Assembly: GCA_019096155.1 (NCBI GenBank)
Contig: JAHCVI010000004.1
Coordinates: 1,922,001 to 1,986,000, forward strand
DNA length: 64,000 nt
Direction of reading: 5' to 3'
Source of the DNA: Staphylotrichum longicolle
Taxonomy: Eukaryota; Ascomycota; Sordariomycetes; Sordariales; Chaetomiaceae
The notes under the pieces are model-generated. The model searched no databases, was not told the DNA's origin, and saw only the letters and a program-made list of their open reading frames with translations. Made by a program: the position numbers and the translations under genes. Below, in pieces: positions 45,801 through 58,500 of the stretch; position 1 is the first letter of the stretch, and every line of letters starts with the position of its first letter.

Positions 45801-46547
45801 GGGACAGGAAAGGGGGGGATATGCAGAGAGGGGAGTAGAGGCCCGGGTAACTGAGAAAGTTGAGTTGGACAATGCACAAAGCACCAAAATACAAGTGTCA
45901 AGGTTCGAAACATAGAGTCGTTGGATTCGTGAGAGCTACCCTATCTACTGAACCAGATCCAAAACACTGAGCCGTACACCAAGCCAGGCCGTCTGTTTGA
46001 GCAACTCAAGAGTAAACAAACCGGGAGGGGAAGTTGGAAATAAGGATCAAGTCTTGTCTCTCCCATCGCGTTCAAAACGTCTGAGCCAAAATACAAAAGC
46101 GTAGCCGGACCGAAATCTTTATCGCATCGAGGTCGAGCACTTCGACCACGAAGGAAAAAGGGAAAAAGGAAAGAAAACCAAAAAGCTGGAAAACCACCCT
46201 TCCTCCTCATCATCATACAGAACGCCATGTGCACCTCCCAACCCAACCCCCCCTGCAAAGACAAGAAACAGTTGCCTCCCCGTGTTGTATAATGCTCTCA
46301 GACCCCCAAATCCGTGAAAATGCCCTGCCCTCTTCGTCTTCATATCCCCTTCAGGTAAGGTAAGGAACGCCCCTCCTCTCAGCAGCACTGGACAAAAAAG
46401 TGTAGAAAGCGGCGATGGGTGCGTATAGGTAATCGAGAAACGTAACATGTGGTGCCTGCCCTCGGCAGTTTTGGGTCCACCATCCTCTTTTTTTTGTTCT
46501 TTGTGGTTGTTTTTTTTTCTTCTTTGGCATGTCTGCCTTTGTGGCCC
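39830..46547. other. Long intergenic region (6.7 kb) without supported gene
   Basis: Open frames up to 356 codons exist (42642-43712, +) but have no recognisable motif, no codon bias and no splice support. A run of ten G lies at about 43333-43342. From 44570 to 44720 the + strand is C/T-rich, and from 44880 to 46430 A-rich; the latter may be the far 3' flank of the bZIP gene. No RNA gene or mobile element was recognised. Confidence 0.45.
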
Positions 46548-47617
46548 TTAGGCGTGCTGCATAAAGCTAGGCGAGCCCGGCATCGACAGCGGTGTGGTCG
46601 GGTAGGCGTCGTAGCTTCCCGAGTCCGAGCAGGCCGCCGAGTGGTCGTACGAGTGCGACAGGGGCGGAGTCTATGTGCGGAACCCCGGTCAGCAACGGGC
46701 CCGACCATGATGGTAGCCAAGGGGAATGTGGTGTGGGTGGTGGTGGTGGTGTTGGTGGCGCGAGGAGGATGATGATGATGATGAGGCACTCACATGCGGC
46801 ATCTGGTCGTAGGGCGAGGGGTGGCCGGCGCTCAGGTCGACGCCCGGGAGCGGGTAGCCGTTGTAGCTCATGTAGGGCGGCATGCCGTCGTCGACGGGCG
46901 CCCCCGGGTAGCTTGCCTCGCGCTTGATGGCGTCGCTGAAGTGCGTCATGGATGGCAGCGTCACGGGCACGGGTGCCGGCGTGAGGTATTCCGGGTACGA
47001 ATCCGTCGCCATGGGCCGGTAGCTCTGCACGGCCCCGTAAGGCGGCATGATCATCTCCTCGGGCGGGGGCGGGTATGTCGAGTAGGCGAACATCGGTGGG
47101 GTGTTTGACCGCTCGCGCTCGTCGTAGGACTGGGGGAAGAGGTACTCGTCGTCGTGATGCATGGGAGGCGTGTATTGGCCCTGCAGTGTCGGCTTCACCT
47201 GGGCGGGTGGTGATTGCCGCTGCGCCTGTGTCTTGGGGGCCGGTGCGCGCTTCGTCTTGGTCGGTGGGCTCGCCTTCTCGTTGCCGGACGACGAGGCGTC
47301 ATCCGAGGTTCCCGCCCGCCTCTCGAGGTCCTCCAGGCGCTTCTTGAGCTTCTTGCCTGTTGTCAAAGGATGTTTAGCCACCAGCACACCCCCGCATTTC
47401 CCGGCGTCCTCTCGAGGTGCTACGTACGGTAGTTGCGCTGAGCAATGCGGTTCTGTATCCTCCTGCGCTCGGCAAGGTCCGAGATCTTGGTCCAATCCTC
47501 GTCCGGGTTGGCAGAGCTGCTGAAGGCGCTGCTGGTGCTGTGGTTGGAGTAGTGCCTTGCGGGTGCCGGAGCTGGTGGCGCCGCGTAGGCGTATGGGTGC
47601 TGTGTCATGGCGAACAT
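46548..47617 (-). CDS. Fungal bZIP transcription factor
   Basis: Proposed CDS is complement(join(46548..46670, 46794..47356, 47428..47617)), 291 residues, all junctions in frame. The basic region RRRIQNRIAQRNYRKKLKKR (about residues 51-70) follows DEDWTKISDLAE; it carries the NxxAQRNYR core of fungal-type bZIP proteins. The zipper that should follow is short (LEDLERRAG) and then breaks into Ser/Pro/Gln-rich sequence, so dimerisation may be weak. Downstream are Tyr/Pro-rich segments and a conserved C-terminal end (TPPLSHSYDHSAACSDSGSY, then YPTTPLSMPGSPSFMQHA). Intron 1 (47427-47357) splits the basic region within an Arg codon; intron 2 (46793-46671) removes a His/Ser-rich read-through. It belongs to a widespread Sordariomycete bZIP group whose role I cannot name with confidence. 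Confidence 0.88.
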
Positions 47618-49092
47618 GATGGATGTCTGGTTGCCTCAAGCTGGGCTGGTGGGATAAAATGTGGGCGACACAAGAGATGATGTGAGAACCAAAACCCCGG
47701 ATGTGAGGGGATAGGAGGGATGGGGTTCGAAGATATAGGAAACGCTGGAGCAGGGAGATCCTTCAAGTCCGAGCACGGCGTTGACGAATGTTTCCTGGGG
47801 CAGGGCAGCAATCACAGCCGCAAGGAAGACGGGAAGGCTCTCGGGTTAAATATCCTGACCAGGCGTTCCTTCGGCCATGGGGGGGAGAGGCTTCCTGCGA
47901 ACCCACATGGCGGCGTAGGGTCAAGATACTTGGCTCTGGTACCACACCCCCTTGTCGATACTCTGGTTGGCGGCCACCCACACCACGGACGGGCAGGGGT
48001 TGATCGAGGCTCGAACTGAGTGTCCCGGCACTACACAGCACAGTGGACCGGGATTTTGGGATTCCCACCCCCGGGTACGGAGGAGTCCAGGATACCTCTG
48101 GCCGCTATCCTGCAGCCTGGACTGAGGTACCCGCTACCGTGCCGCGACAGGGGCTGTCGTGTCGAGAGCGAGGCGACAGGGCCCCATGCACGGAACCTGC
48201 GAGCTGGCGCCGCCAAGTGAGAGATACGTACCTGGTGCGTATCTGCGTGGAAGAGTGGCTCGAGTGGGAAGTCGCTGACAGCCAGTGGCACACCCAGCTT
48301 GAGCGTCTCCGTCGGCTCTCAGGTTGTGTCATTGCCGCGCCCGCAGCGGGGGCCGCTCCGTTTGGGGCTCCGCCGACGCTGGGGGCTCGTGGGACCCGTG
48401 GGACCCCGTACACCACAACGCAGGAGTTGGTGATCTCGCGAGAGCGCTGGTGCTGTCGCTGTCTCTCGCGGCGGCCCACCGGGAACGAGGAGATTTCCAC
48501 GTTGGGAGTTGAGCAGGGCGATCTGGTGGGATCTGGTGGGATTTGGTGGCCGTTTTGCCCCATCTGCGCTGCATCTGCGCTCGATTTCCCCGTTGCCATC
48601 TGCAGTCAGTGCCTTACAACGCGGGGCTTGGCTGTCTCGGCTGTGGAGAGAGCCGTTTAAAACGGAGTGCCAGTACGCGGCCGATTGTCAACCTTGCAGC
48701 CCGCAGGTGCAGCACAGCATCGCGACGACGAGTGTGGTCAGTTTTACGAGTTGTGGTGGGGGAAGGAGGGGAGCCAGAGTTGGAGGGTGGGAAACGGATC
48801 AGACGCCCCGATCTCTTGTCCAGGCTCGCCAGGCACCCACCAAAATGCTCTGAGGGTAAATTTAGCCCTCCTGCTGTACGGTACTTCCAGTTGGGTATTT
48901 TGCCCACTTTGCAGCACCCTTCAAGCTCACGCTAAAACAGCAAGGATGTTTCGGGCTGCCAGCGGCACAGCCAAGTGCACTTTCCTTGCGTGTCTCTTGT
49001 TGCCCTTCAGTTGTTGGGTCGCGGCGGTGTGCAGAGTGCTGTCCAGCGATTGGGCAACTGCCCTTGCCTGCACATTCCCCGGATCGCTCCCT

Positions 49093-49143
49093 GTGTGCCC
49101 TGGTGCCCTGGTGCCCTGGTGCCCTGGTGCCCTGGTGCCCTGG
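49093..49143 (+). repeat. 8-bp minisatellite (GTGCCCTG)6
   Basis: About six perfect head-to-tail copies of GTGCCCTG, flanked by single degenerate units. Confidence 0.95.
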
Positions 49144-51816
49144 CGCTCTCCATGGTACCCCGTAGGGCTGCGGTTAAGATTCCCTTTTCGGGCCAAATCC
49201 TAATTAACCCTGACCGGGGTTTGAGGCCTTGAGGTCCGTGAGGGTTTCCAGCATTGAGAGAGCCCAGGACAGCCAACGTGTGCAGCACACACCGAGAACT
49301 ATTCCGTACAGCGCAGAAGGGTTCTGTTTCTGCATTGTCCCGCCCATGTTAGAAAAGAGCCTGGCTACCGTATCATGAAGCAGCCAAGCCGCGAAGCCTG
49401 GTCGGGTCGGTGGCCTGCCCGTGGGAAACCACCCGGAGATGCGGCCACAAAGGACAGGGTGGGTGGGATTCTGGGTCCCGAGTTCGCTCCAACAAACAGC
49501 CACTTTCTCGGCAACGAAGTAACCCCTGCAGTTTCGGCGACAAGAGCAAATGAGCCTGCCCTTGCCAGGAAGCAAGGCTTGCAGGTCTGCATCGGGCAAT
49601 CTGCGGCACAGGTCCGGCATGGCTTCCAGAACAAAAACAAGCCGTCGAGCAGCGGCAACTCTGAGACTTGGTTTGTGTGCACCGCACGCAAGTGGACAAT
49701 CTGGTCGAGTGTGGGCCTCGTTTGTTGATACGGTCCGTGCCATAACTAAAGTTTCAACGCCCACAACGGCGGCCTGAAACCTACCATCACGACCAGTGGC
49801 AAATGCCATGCTGCACGATGATATCAAGATGGCAAGAATAGGAACGCGAATCGGGTTGCCTTGCTAATTGAGAGACAGCCCTCTTGGATCGTCACAACCC
49901 CAAAATGCAGCACGTCTTGGATGCAGCTCGCGTGCTTTTCGTGGAAACCCCGAGTCAGGTCGAATGGAAGGTCCAGAAATAGCCCTGGAGCCGGCGCAAC
50001 GATGCCACAGTCCACGCGCGCGGCGCTGATTGGCTCAATCCCGGTTTGGGAGCTCTTGAAATAAGGTTTTTCCGTTGGCGCCTTGGCGTCTCGGCAGCCC
50101 GCACCCCGTGGACTTCAGGCCAGCAGTTGAGATCTGGTGGACCAGTCTCGATGCACCGAATTTCGCTGCCTGGTGTTAGCCTGTCGGAGCCTGTTAGGGT
50201 TCCCCATCGCCCGTTCTCCGTTCCCAGCACCAGCACACCGGCCCCCGGGGCCACCATCTGCATTGGGGAAGTTCATTCAATCCACTCGGCGGCCCCTGTT
50301 TCTCTCTGTTTTGTTTTGTTGGCCGCTCTTGGCCCGTCACCATGCCAATTCTTCCGTGTTCTTCCTTCACGCCCGAACGGCCGAACCCGAGCAATTCGGT
50401 CGATCGCTGCGACCACAGAAACCGCTAAAACCGTGGGGGTCAATCATCACCCTTCTGATCCCTCAATCTGCCACTGCGTCATCTCAGCCCTACACTCCCG
50501 TCTTCCGGTGTCTCATGCTGCATGCAGCATGCGTATTATTCAGATTCGACTAGAGACGCCGATTACTGAGTCCAAGGGCACAGGCGGCATCCCGCTGCAA
50601 TGATTCAGGGTCTTGAGGACGAACCCCACGGGCAGCTCCACCGAGCTCCCGATGAGCCATTCTCCAATCAGACACCCGAATTCAGGCTCCAGAGCTGGTC
50701 CGCCCAATCAGGCCCCGTGTCTCGTAACCACAAGACGGCCTCCACGCGGCGCAACTTGCCGTCTGCCCCGGGTACTTGGACCTGGCTCCCCTGTCGTCCA
50801 CCAGATCCTCTGACCCGCACCGTCTCCACATAGCGCCGAAGCTCACATGCCTGATCTGGTGCCTGGTCCGGGCCTCAGCCTTGCCGATGTGATGTTGCCG
50901 GCCGGCATTCTCGTCGCATTTTCGTCGCGGTTGCCGCTGTCATTGGGAGTTAATCGAGGTGCAGCGTGCATTGGGTCGGTTCGGCAGCCAGGCAGCCAGT
51001 TTTGCACCTCGACAACTCGCCGGCCTCAATATAGCATCATTTCTTTGGTGGCATGGCTCACTAAGGTCCCGGTACGACAATGCACGCGCTCACCCCGAGT
51101 TTGAAAGGGCCGTTCGGGGCAGAGGGCAATTTGGACCCAGTGCTGACTGCGGCGCCCACGACAAGCGAGACAACATGGGTTGAACACATCCCTCATCCAG
51201 CTCACTAACCTGAAAGTTCTCGTTCCAAAACCCCACTCGGCGCCGCCATCGCAGCCGGGACGGGAACGGGTTTCCGGCCGTTTAAGCCACCCGGGAATCT
51301 TGATTCCATGAAGACCGGAGGCGCAGCCATGTGGGATGCGGTTGGCAGTTCTTCCGACCGACCCAAGCCACCGGGCCGGGCGTCACGTAACAAGGCTCAC
51401 ACCGCACACACCGAAAGGTGAGCTTGAGGCATCGTATGCAGCCCTCCGCTTCGAGACGACTGATGCGCGGGTGCGGCCAACTGGTTCCCCTGATTCGGCA
51501 CGCCGCCTCGTAGGGCTACATGCCCAGCTGGGGCCTTCTGCATGGAAACGGCGTGGCATGGACGTGTCAGGTCTTGGTGTCCGCCTTTCAGGTGCTGACA
51601 GAACCACGCCTCCCCCTTCACCCTTCGCTCTGGCCACCAGTCAGCTGTCTGATAGGTCAAGCGGAGGCCGTCCACTGCAGGCCTCCTGTCCTTCACCGAC
51701 GGGGATCTTTCGAGACTCGGCGGTTCCTTCCTATCACATCCTGCTCAACTGGCTCTGGTTCAACGACGATCCTGCGCTCAAATCTGCCCAACAACTTCAG
51801 CTGAACTGTGCCCTCT

Positions 51817-52140
51817 CCACCAGCATATGCCCAGAACAGGAATGTCACCGACCGACGTGTTCACCATCTCAAAAGTCCTCCCAGTAGCCTCGCCAGGGCC
51901 CTGGGCAACGAGATCCCCACCAGCATATGCCCAGAACAGGTAGATATCACCGTTGAGGACCCCGTCTTTCCCCAGCGGGCGGACGCGTGATTATGTCAGA
52001 AGTCTACTTTTTTTGCCTGGCATACCCCAACCCTGGAGTGCCTGGACCCTTGGCTGCTGGTGGTGGACTTTGCCAGGACGACCCTTGCTGGACAGCGGCC
52101 CCCACCAGCATTATCCCAAAACGGAATAAGGGTATCACCG
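51817..52140 (+). repeat. Three-copy short dispersed repeat
   Basis: A 24-nt sequence containing CAGCATATGCCCAGAACAGG occurs identically at 51817-51840 and 51917-51940, exactly 100 nt apart. A diverged third copy (CCACCAGCATTATCCCAAAA) starts at 52102. Copies 2 and 3 are followed within a few bases by TATCACCGTT, and copy 1 by GTCACCG. Confidence 0.8.
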
Positions 52141-52470
52141 TTACATCTTGGCCCCCCGGTCCATCGGCGATCTTCCCCAGCAGAGTGCCATTTTTCGACA
52201 TGAGCCCACAAAGCCGCTCCCAGGGGGAGGAAACAGAGGAAGGGCTAAAAGAGATTTGTCACAGGGCAGTCCGTCCTGCCCCGGCTCAAATTTGGCGGAT
52301 TCAGGCGCAGCACGGCTCTGCAATTTCCAGCGCCTTGACGAATCGCAATCTGTGGATCCTCTGGATTGGTCAGGAAAGCGATGCACAGTTCTTTTGTTTC
52401 CCCTTCGGCCATGGTCCCCTGCTTCGCTTCGTCACTGTCTTCTTCTGCTCTTCCAAATTTGCCCATCTCC

Positions 52471-52500
52471 ATCAAGACTGGGAACTGGGAACTGGGAACT
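52471..52500 (+). repeat. Short tandem repeat GGGAACT
   Basis: Three to four head-to-tail GGGAACT units in gene-free sequence. Confidence 0.85.
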
Positions 52501-55500
52501 TCGTGTGTCCCCAAGTGGAGTGGAGCTAAATACCAATCACTAATCAGGGTTTGGATTTGTGATCTGCTATTTGTCACTCCTCCAGTCATTCCCCGTGGCA
52601 GCGCGATCTCGGGCCGTTGAGAACCTACCCTTAACCCTGCGTGGGTTTCTCGAGCTCAGTGACCTTAGTGCCGGCCAGCTGCGGCCAATTCTCAGGGTCT
52701 TTCCTTGGCGCTGGCGTTTCGAAACATGTGCCCGAAGTGGGCAAAGTTGCCGTGCTTCCTTCACGGTCCCCGTCCTCAACTCAGTTCCCTTCAGCTCCCT
52801 GTTGTCGTCCGTTCTATTTTCTCTTGCTCGTAATTTTATTTTTATTATTATCATGATTATTCTATGCACGAGCCCAATGACCTGAAGTGTGTCGTTCGTA
52901 AATCGTAAAAAAGAGAAGCGGTTTGAAACAACATTCTCAGCACGGAAACTTCCGCTTGTAACCATCACTTCATGCACGCCGCAAGCCAATCGAACGCCAC
53001 ATCCAGATATACAAACGCTCTGTCTTGGTTTCATGAGACGAACCGGCTAAGAATCCTCACTCGGCAGGCGGGCCTGCTAATCATCACCCACACACGGCCC
53101 GACTTGGAGGCTCAGTTTCAGGTGAGCGATGTAAAAACGCCATGCGGTCTGCTTGGCCCGCTCGTAACTCTCCCGCCTTACACTTCGCTGCTGCCTGTGC
53201 CGCCTCCTTCAGCCCTGCGTGCGTGTGTATGTAAGTACATCAGATGGGCGGGCCACTGGGTAGCAATGCAATGTATGCAGGGTCCGCTGCCTGGCGGCAT
53301 GGGCAAGCAAGTTGATACTCCTTTCAGTGCGCATCATCTCCCCCTTATTCCCACCCATCCATCCATCCAAACAGCAGGCCTCAACAACGTCATGCAGCAA
53401 CTCAAACATGTCAACCTCGGTCACCGCCAACCCTGCGCAGCTGGGTAGGAGTCGGCGTCGAACCGAACACCATAGCAGTGAAAGCGAACCGCAAACAAAA
53501 GTCCCGGAATCGCCGGGGGAAGGGGGGCATGGCTGAGTTCACCTTTCTGGCTCGCTCGTGATCTGCACAGCCAGCTTGGCCTTGAAAGTGCCCCTGATCT
53601 CGTTCCTTCGCCAGTCAAAACCCCCTTCGCTCGGAGGGGGTCCGGAGGGAAATGCAAACACAAATTCTCGAAAGTTCCCTTGATCAGATGGGTCTCCGCA
53701 CACCAAGATTCCAAATCGTGGAGACCGTGGGGAAGGGGCGCTGATTAAACTGTTGCCTTTAAGCTTTCAGAACATGTGTGGAAGTTCAGGGTAGTCTTGG
53801 GGACCAAAAGCGGAGGCGGGCCTCAACCAGATCAGTAAGCGCGGTGCAGGAGCTAAGCTTCTGCAGGGCCTTTTTGCGAGAGAGCTTGTTTTTGTATGGG
53901 GATGTAGGGCGGTGCTAGAAGCGATAGGGCACTGAACAGTCAAGGAAGGGAGGTCAGTGGCGGAAGGACTGCAAGCCGATGAGCAAGCGCCCTGCGTGAT
54001 GTGTGATACCAGGAATGGGCATCGTGACACCGGGGGCTAGGCTGGCTGGCTGGCTAGCGGTAACCTTCGAGAAGCAGGCAGCCTTACCATGGAAGCTGGC
54101 GGCCATGCAGGATGCAACGGCAATGTGACTTCCCGTCCCCGCGCCCCAGCCCCCGGGCCCGGGAACTTAGCGTCAAGAGTGCTGGCGGAGACCGACCAAC
54201 GTCTGTCGTCTGCGTTCTCTCACCAACCAAGGTTCCCCCAACGAAGTCGCTGCCCATACCCCGGGTTTATCCCGGACACCGAGGATATCTGACCCTGCTC
54301 TGTAGGGGTCACCCACTGAGAGCTGCTCCTCGTAAACGTGAAATGAAGGGACCGCCTTGAAGCCATACCCTTTTGCCAGCATCCCCAGGCAGACTCATGG
54401 TCGCCACGTTGCTATTCCCGTCGCGCGAACGACCCTGAGCCGCTGCATCAAGCCCAGCTGAGTTTCAGGCATCAAACTCCCTGCTGCCACCAGTGGTGTT
54501 GAGAGTTTGAGGGTCTCGTTTCTGGGAGACCGCAATCGGCCCTGTTCAGGGACAGTGCCTCCCCCCTCCTTTTGGGACGTTGCTCTCCCCCCGCTTCCCC
54601 AAATATGGCAGCATGGACATGAATCAGTTGCCCCGGCGTGTCCGGTAGGAAGAGCCTCAGTTGTGGATGGTGCGGTCTCGGAAACTGCGTCTGCCGCTGC
54701 GAGCTCTGGCTCTGAGATGTGTTTGTGTAACACCACCATACTGAGAACAGGATGATTCGGGTTTCCGATGGTGCCGTCATGCAGACAGGAGCTGTCTCCG
54801 GCCGCCAATGACGGCCCTTGTTCTCAGAACGAGGGCAAATTGACCGCTTTTGGACGGCCGGTTGTCAACCTTTTTGGGGAAAACGGTTAGCACACCCCCT
54901 GTCGTCCTCCGTTTCGAGCGTTGCCCGAGAACCGAAGCATCCGGACTCGCCAATCTTGCTGGAAAGAGGCAGGACTGGGTACACCCAAAAGCAAGTGCCT
55001 TGAAGAGAAGAAACTTGCTCAGTTGCTCACCGAGACCTTCTGCGAACACGGTCCCGGCGCGCACTCGAGTTTGCCCTATGATTCCGTCTTGCATGCTGGA
55101 GAGGGACGTAGACGCTTGACTGAATGGGGACAAGACGGCGATCATGACAGCTCCGTTCGTGATTTCGCCAACCCCTGTCTCTGTGCCAGCCCCACCTCGT
55201 ACCACAGTGACATTGGCGTGCGTATTCGTCAAGTACCGTTTACTTGCCTGGGCATCTCGTAGGGCTGGGCGGTGGCTTTGTTGCTGCTTCCCGTTCCCCA
55301 CACCAGCATCATCAGCATTCGCTGCGACTTGTGACCTCTTGCGGGGTCCCACGACATCACTGGCGGACTGTAAGTCTAAGATAACTGGCTGGATCGTCTC
55401 CCAGCCTAGGTGTATCTCGCCGCCGCGCAGTACATGACATAGCCAGATTCAGGATGATTGCCGCAGCGGGTCGTGAAGGGACGGAACGGAGCCGTCGAGG

Positions 55501-58500
55501 TGATCCGCCGGCGAGACGTGTTTGGACAACATCGCCTTCCTGACGACTGATCAGCACCCTGGATCGAGCCAGTTGGTCAATAAGCCCGATCTGGCGGTGT
55601 AGAGCACTTGGAATGGCGGGAATAATGGGTACTGGACAGCAAGAACCGTACATGACTTGCATGCGCGAAGCGTGGCCAAGTGTACCGTTACACCTTCACG
55701 GATCCAGGTAGTGGATGCTACACCAAAGTGCTGTGGATGGCCCGGCTTTGTGACCAATGCATGTTTTGCACTGGACCTGCCGTGCTGCATGTCGGTACCT
55801 CGTAGGGCTGACCTACCACTGACAGGCCAGGGTCTGGCGGATATTGCGGTTGTTGGCAGCAGCAGGGCTCCTCGTTTCAGACACTGAGGACTCAGGACGA
55901 GAGAGCATCCCTCACGAGGGCTCATGACTTCCGCGAAGAAGGTCCAGTATCCCATCCACCTCCACAAGCTGCCGACGCTAGAGCCTGGCGTTCGGGGTGT
56001 GCCGTCGTGCAGCGACACAGGGTCTTTGCTGCGGTTTCGATGGCGGTCTCGGGAAGAGCCGCGCGACCGAGCTAAGAAAGCCATGCCGACTGGCGGGGAT
56101 CTGGCGAGGATGGAGTGTAGGCCCTGATCTTTGACACAAGGCAGAGCTCGAGGCGGTCAGGTTAACGCCGGCAAATGCTATCTGTTGTGGTGGACACGGT
56201 CCTGTTCGGACGGGGGTGGTTGAAAGGTTGCAGGTGATCGAACCATGGCGACGCCAGTCGAAGAGGGATGCCATCACGGCGCTTAACAAGTCGTCCTGTG
56301 TAACCTATCAAGGACCACCAAGTCTTGCATCCGTGCGCCTGCCACCCTTCCCGTCTTCCAAGTGTCACCAACCCGCCTTCCCCGCGCTGGACCGCGAGCT
56401 CGGTGGCAGACTGGCATCCCGCCCCTGGCCCAGACAAGCACAGAGGGGTATGTCCCTTGCAAGAATGGTCGATGCCGTGAATGAGGCACTTATTGGCAAT
56501 CTTGTGGCTTGCGTGCGTGGATGAGTTCTGCTGGGCGGGCAGAGGGTGGACTGACGGATCTGGACAGGCAGACAGGCTTGCCATGAGAGGATGCCGCAGA
56601 CTCGCGGCACTGGGTGCTCGGCTAAATGCTGCGATTGGCGGAAGAGGTGGTCCTGGCGCGCCTAACTAACGCACGGTTCGAGCGAGCGCGGTTGGGAAGG
56701 ATTCTGTGTGACTCGACTTGAGGGGTTGCTCGGCAATTCCTCTCTCTCAACAGCGAACTCGCAGAGAAGTGCCGCGCCGACAAGTCCTCCTGGGCAATCG
56801 CTAGCTTCGTGTAACCAGCGCCAAACCATGGTGCAACCATCCACTCATCTCCTCTGGCCGGCGCCCGCGTCAAGCGGGTGCGCGGGGCATTTGCCACCCG
56901 TTGTCCTCCGGCTCCTTCTCCGGCGGGGGCCGTATCTCGACGAGTCGGGAGGCCAGGAGCATCACGGATCCGCTTTGGGTAAATGGTGTCGAGATGCACC
57001 GTGAACTCTCCCTGCCGAGGAGGAGGCCCGTACATAGGCGAGAAAGAACTCGGTGTCGACGGCTGCAAAAGCATCCGCCTTCAAGGGAACCTGAAGAAGG
57101 GGCCCGCCCGGAAGGAACGGCGGTTCATTGTGAAGCGAGCCTCACCTGCTGGACGGGGGCCGCGGGGCTGGGGCTGTACAGCTTCGCGGTGCAGGCCAAG
57201 CAAGCCTGGGACAGGTGCAAGTCGCATGCGCGGCGTTGCAGTGCATGGTGTCGGGGGGTGTTTGTCCGGTTGGCAGTGGTTGCCAGGCCTGGGCAGAGGT
57301 GGTCTTGGTGGATTGGGCGGCGCAGCAGGCCGGCGGGCAAGAGCAATTCCCGCCTGTTCTGGGTGAGCCCACGAACACCACCAGCAAAAAGGAGCGGGGT
57401 GGGGCGGCGGCAGGGGTTCTCTCGATCCCTGGGACATGGACAGGGGGCAGTCCCCGAAAAAGCCAAGCTTTTCCGGCCTTTCGCTCCCGCCTGTTCTGCA
57501 AGGTCCTCCTGCTGTCCAACCGCACCTCTGCGCACCCTCGCGCACCCAAACATGCACACAGTCACACACACACATAACCCTCGCCTGCAACATGGGCCCG
57601 CCATGTTACTGGACCAGTCACATCAGAGCCCTCCTTTTTGGATAAGTGACAACCATATTGCGCTCCAATCCTCCCTGTTCCAGGCATACTAAGGAGGGGA
57701 CGAATGCCCATGATGCCTTCTATTCTGAGACGAAGGGTGTCCCCAGCGACCAAAATTGGGCAGGAACAGTCCTCGTGGTCGCTCCAGTTTCCTCGCGATT
57801 CCAAATGTAGCAACAGCGTCCTGTGGGGTGGATGGATGCCTGATTGCCTCTTGCCTGCTTGCCTGCTCGCCAGCACGTACCTTCCATTGGGGCGGTTGAC
57901 TCACGGAGACGAGATGGTCAACTTGAAGTCACCCTTTTTGGAGGGTGGTCCTGGACTTTGGACGCCACAACCTCAGACGCTCGGTCGCCTCATTTCGTCT
58001 GTCCTTTTTCTGCGAGGGCCAAGACAGGGCAGCTTGGACTAATCTTCTCATGACTATCTGGCCATGGAGTCGTCCCTCCTCCCTTCGTCCCTTTCTCTTC
58101 GCCCTTCCCGCTTCGTGCATCTTGCCCTGCCCGTTCGGTTTCATGATGGGGCGGAATCCTCAGTCTACCAACTGGCCGGTGCAAGCCTCGTTGATCCTAC
58201 AGATGTTGGAGGAGCTTGTTTCACAGGGGCCAAGGACTGGCACCCTCGTTGTTGGCCCGATCCCGCATAACTTCCGCTCTGCGTCGGCTCTTCCAATTGT
58301 CCGATCATTATCAATCAACGCAGATGGAAGGGAGCCCTTGGAGCGCCACAACGCGCGTGTTACACAGGCTGGCACCCGGCGCACCAGCAACTCCCTCAAC
58401 AGTAACTAACCGGGCACGCTTCATGATTCGCTCTCCAAAAATCCCTTCTTCCCAGCATTCTCGAAATCCTTTGGCCCCCCCAATCAGGGAACAATGGGAC

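Noticed and set aside
49204..49827. 207-codon minus-strand frame
   Set aside because: Its composition looks random, with no motif and no splice extension.
51510..55810. CTCGTAGGGCT occurring three times (near 51510, 55256 and 55800)
   Set aside because: An 11-mer three times in 4 kb is suggestive, but the flanks share nothing and it matches no known element, so it is probably chance.
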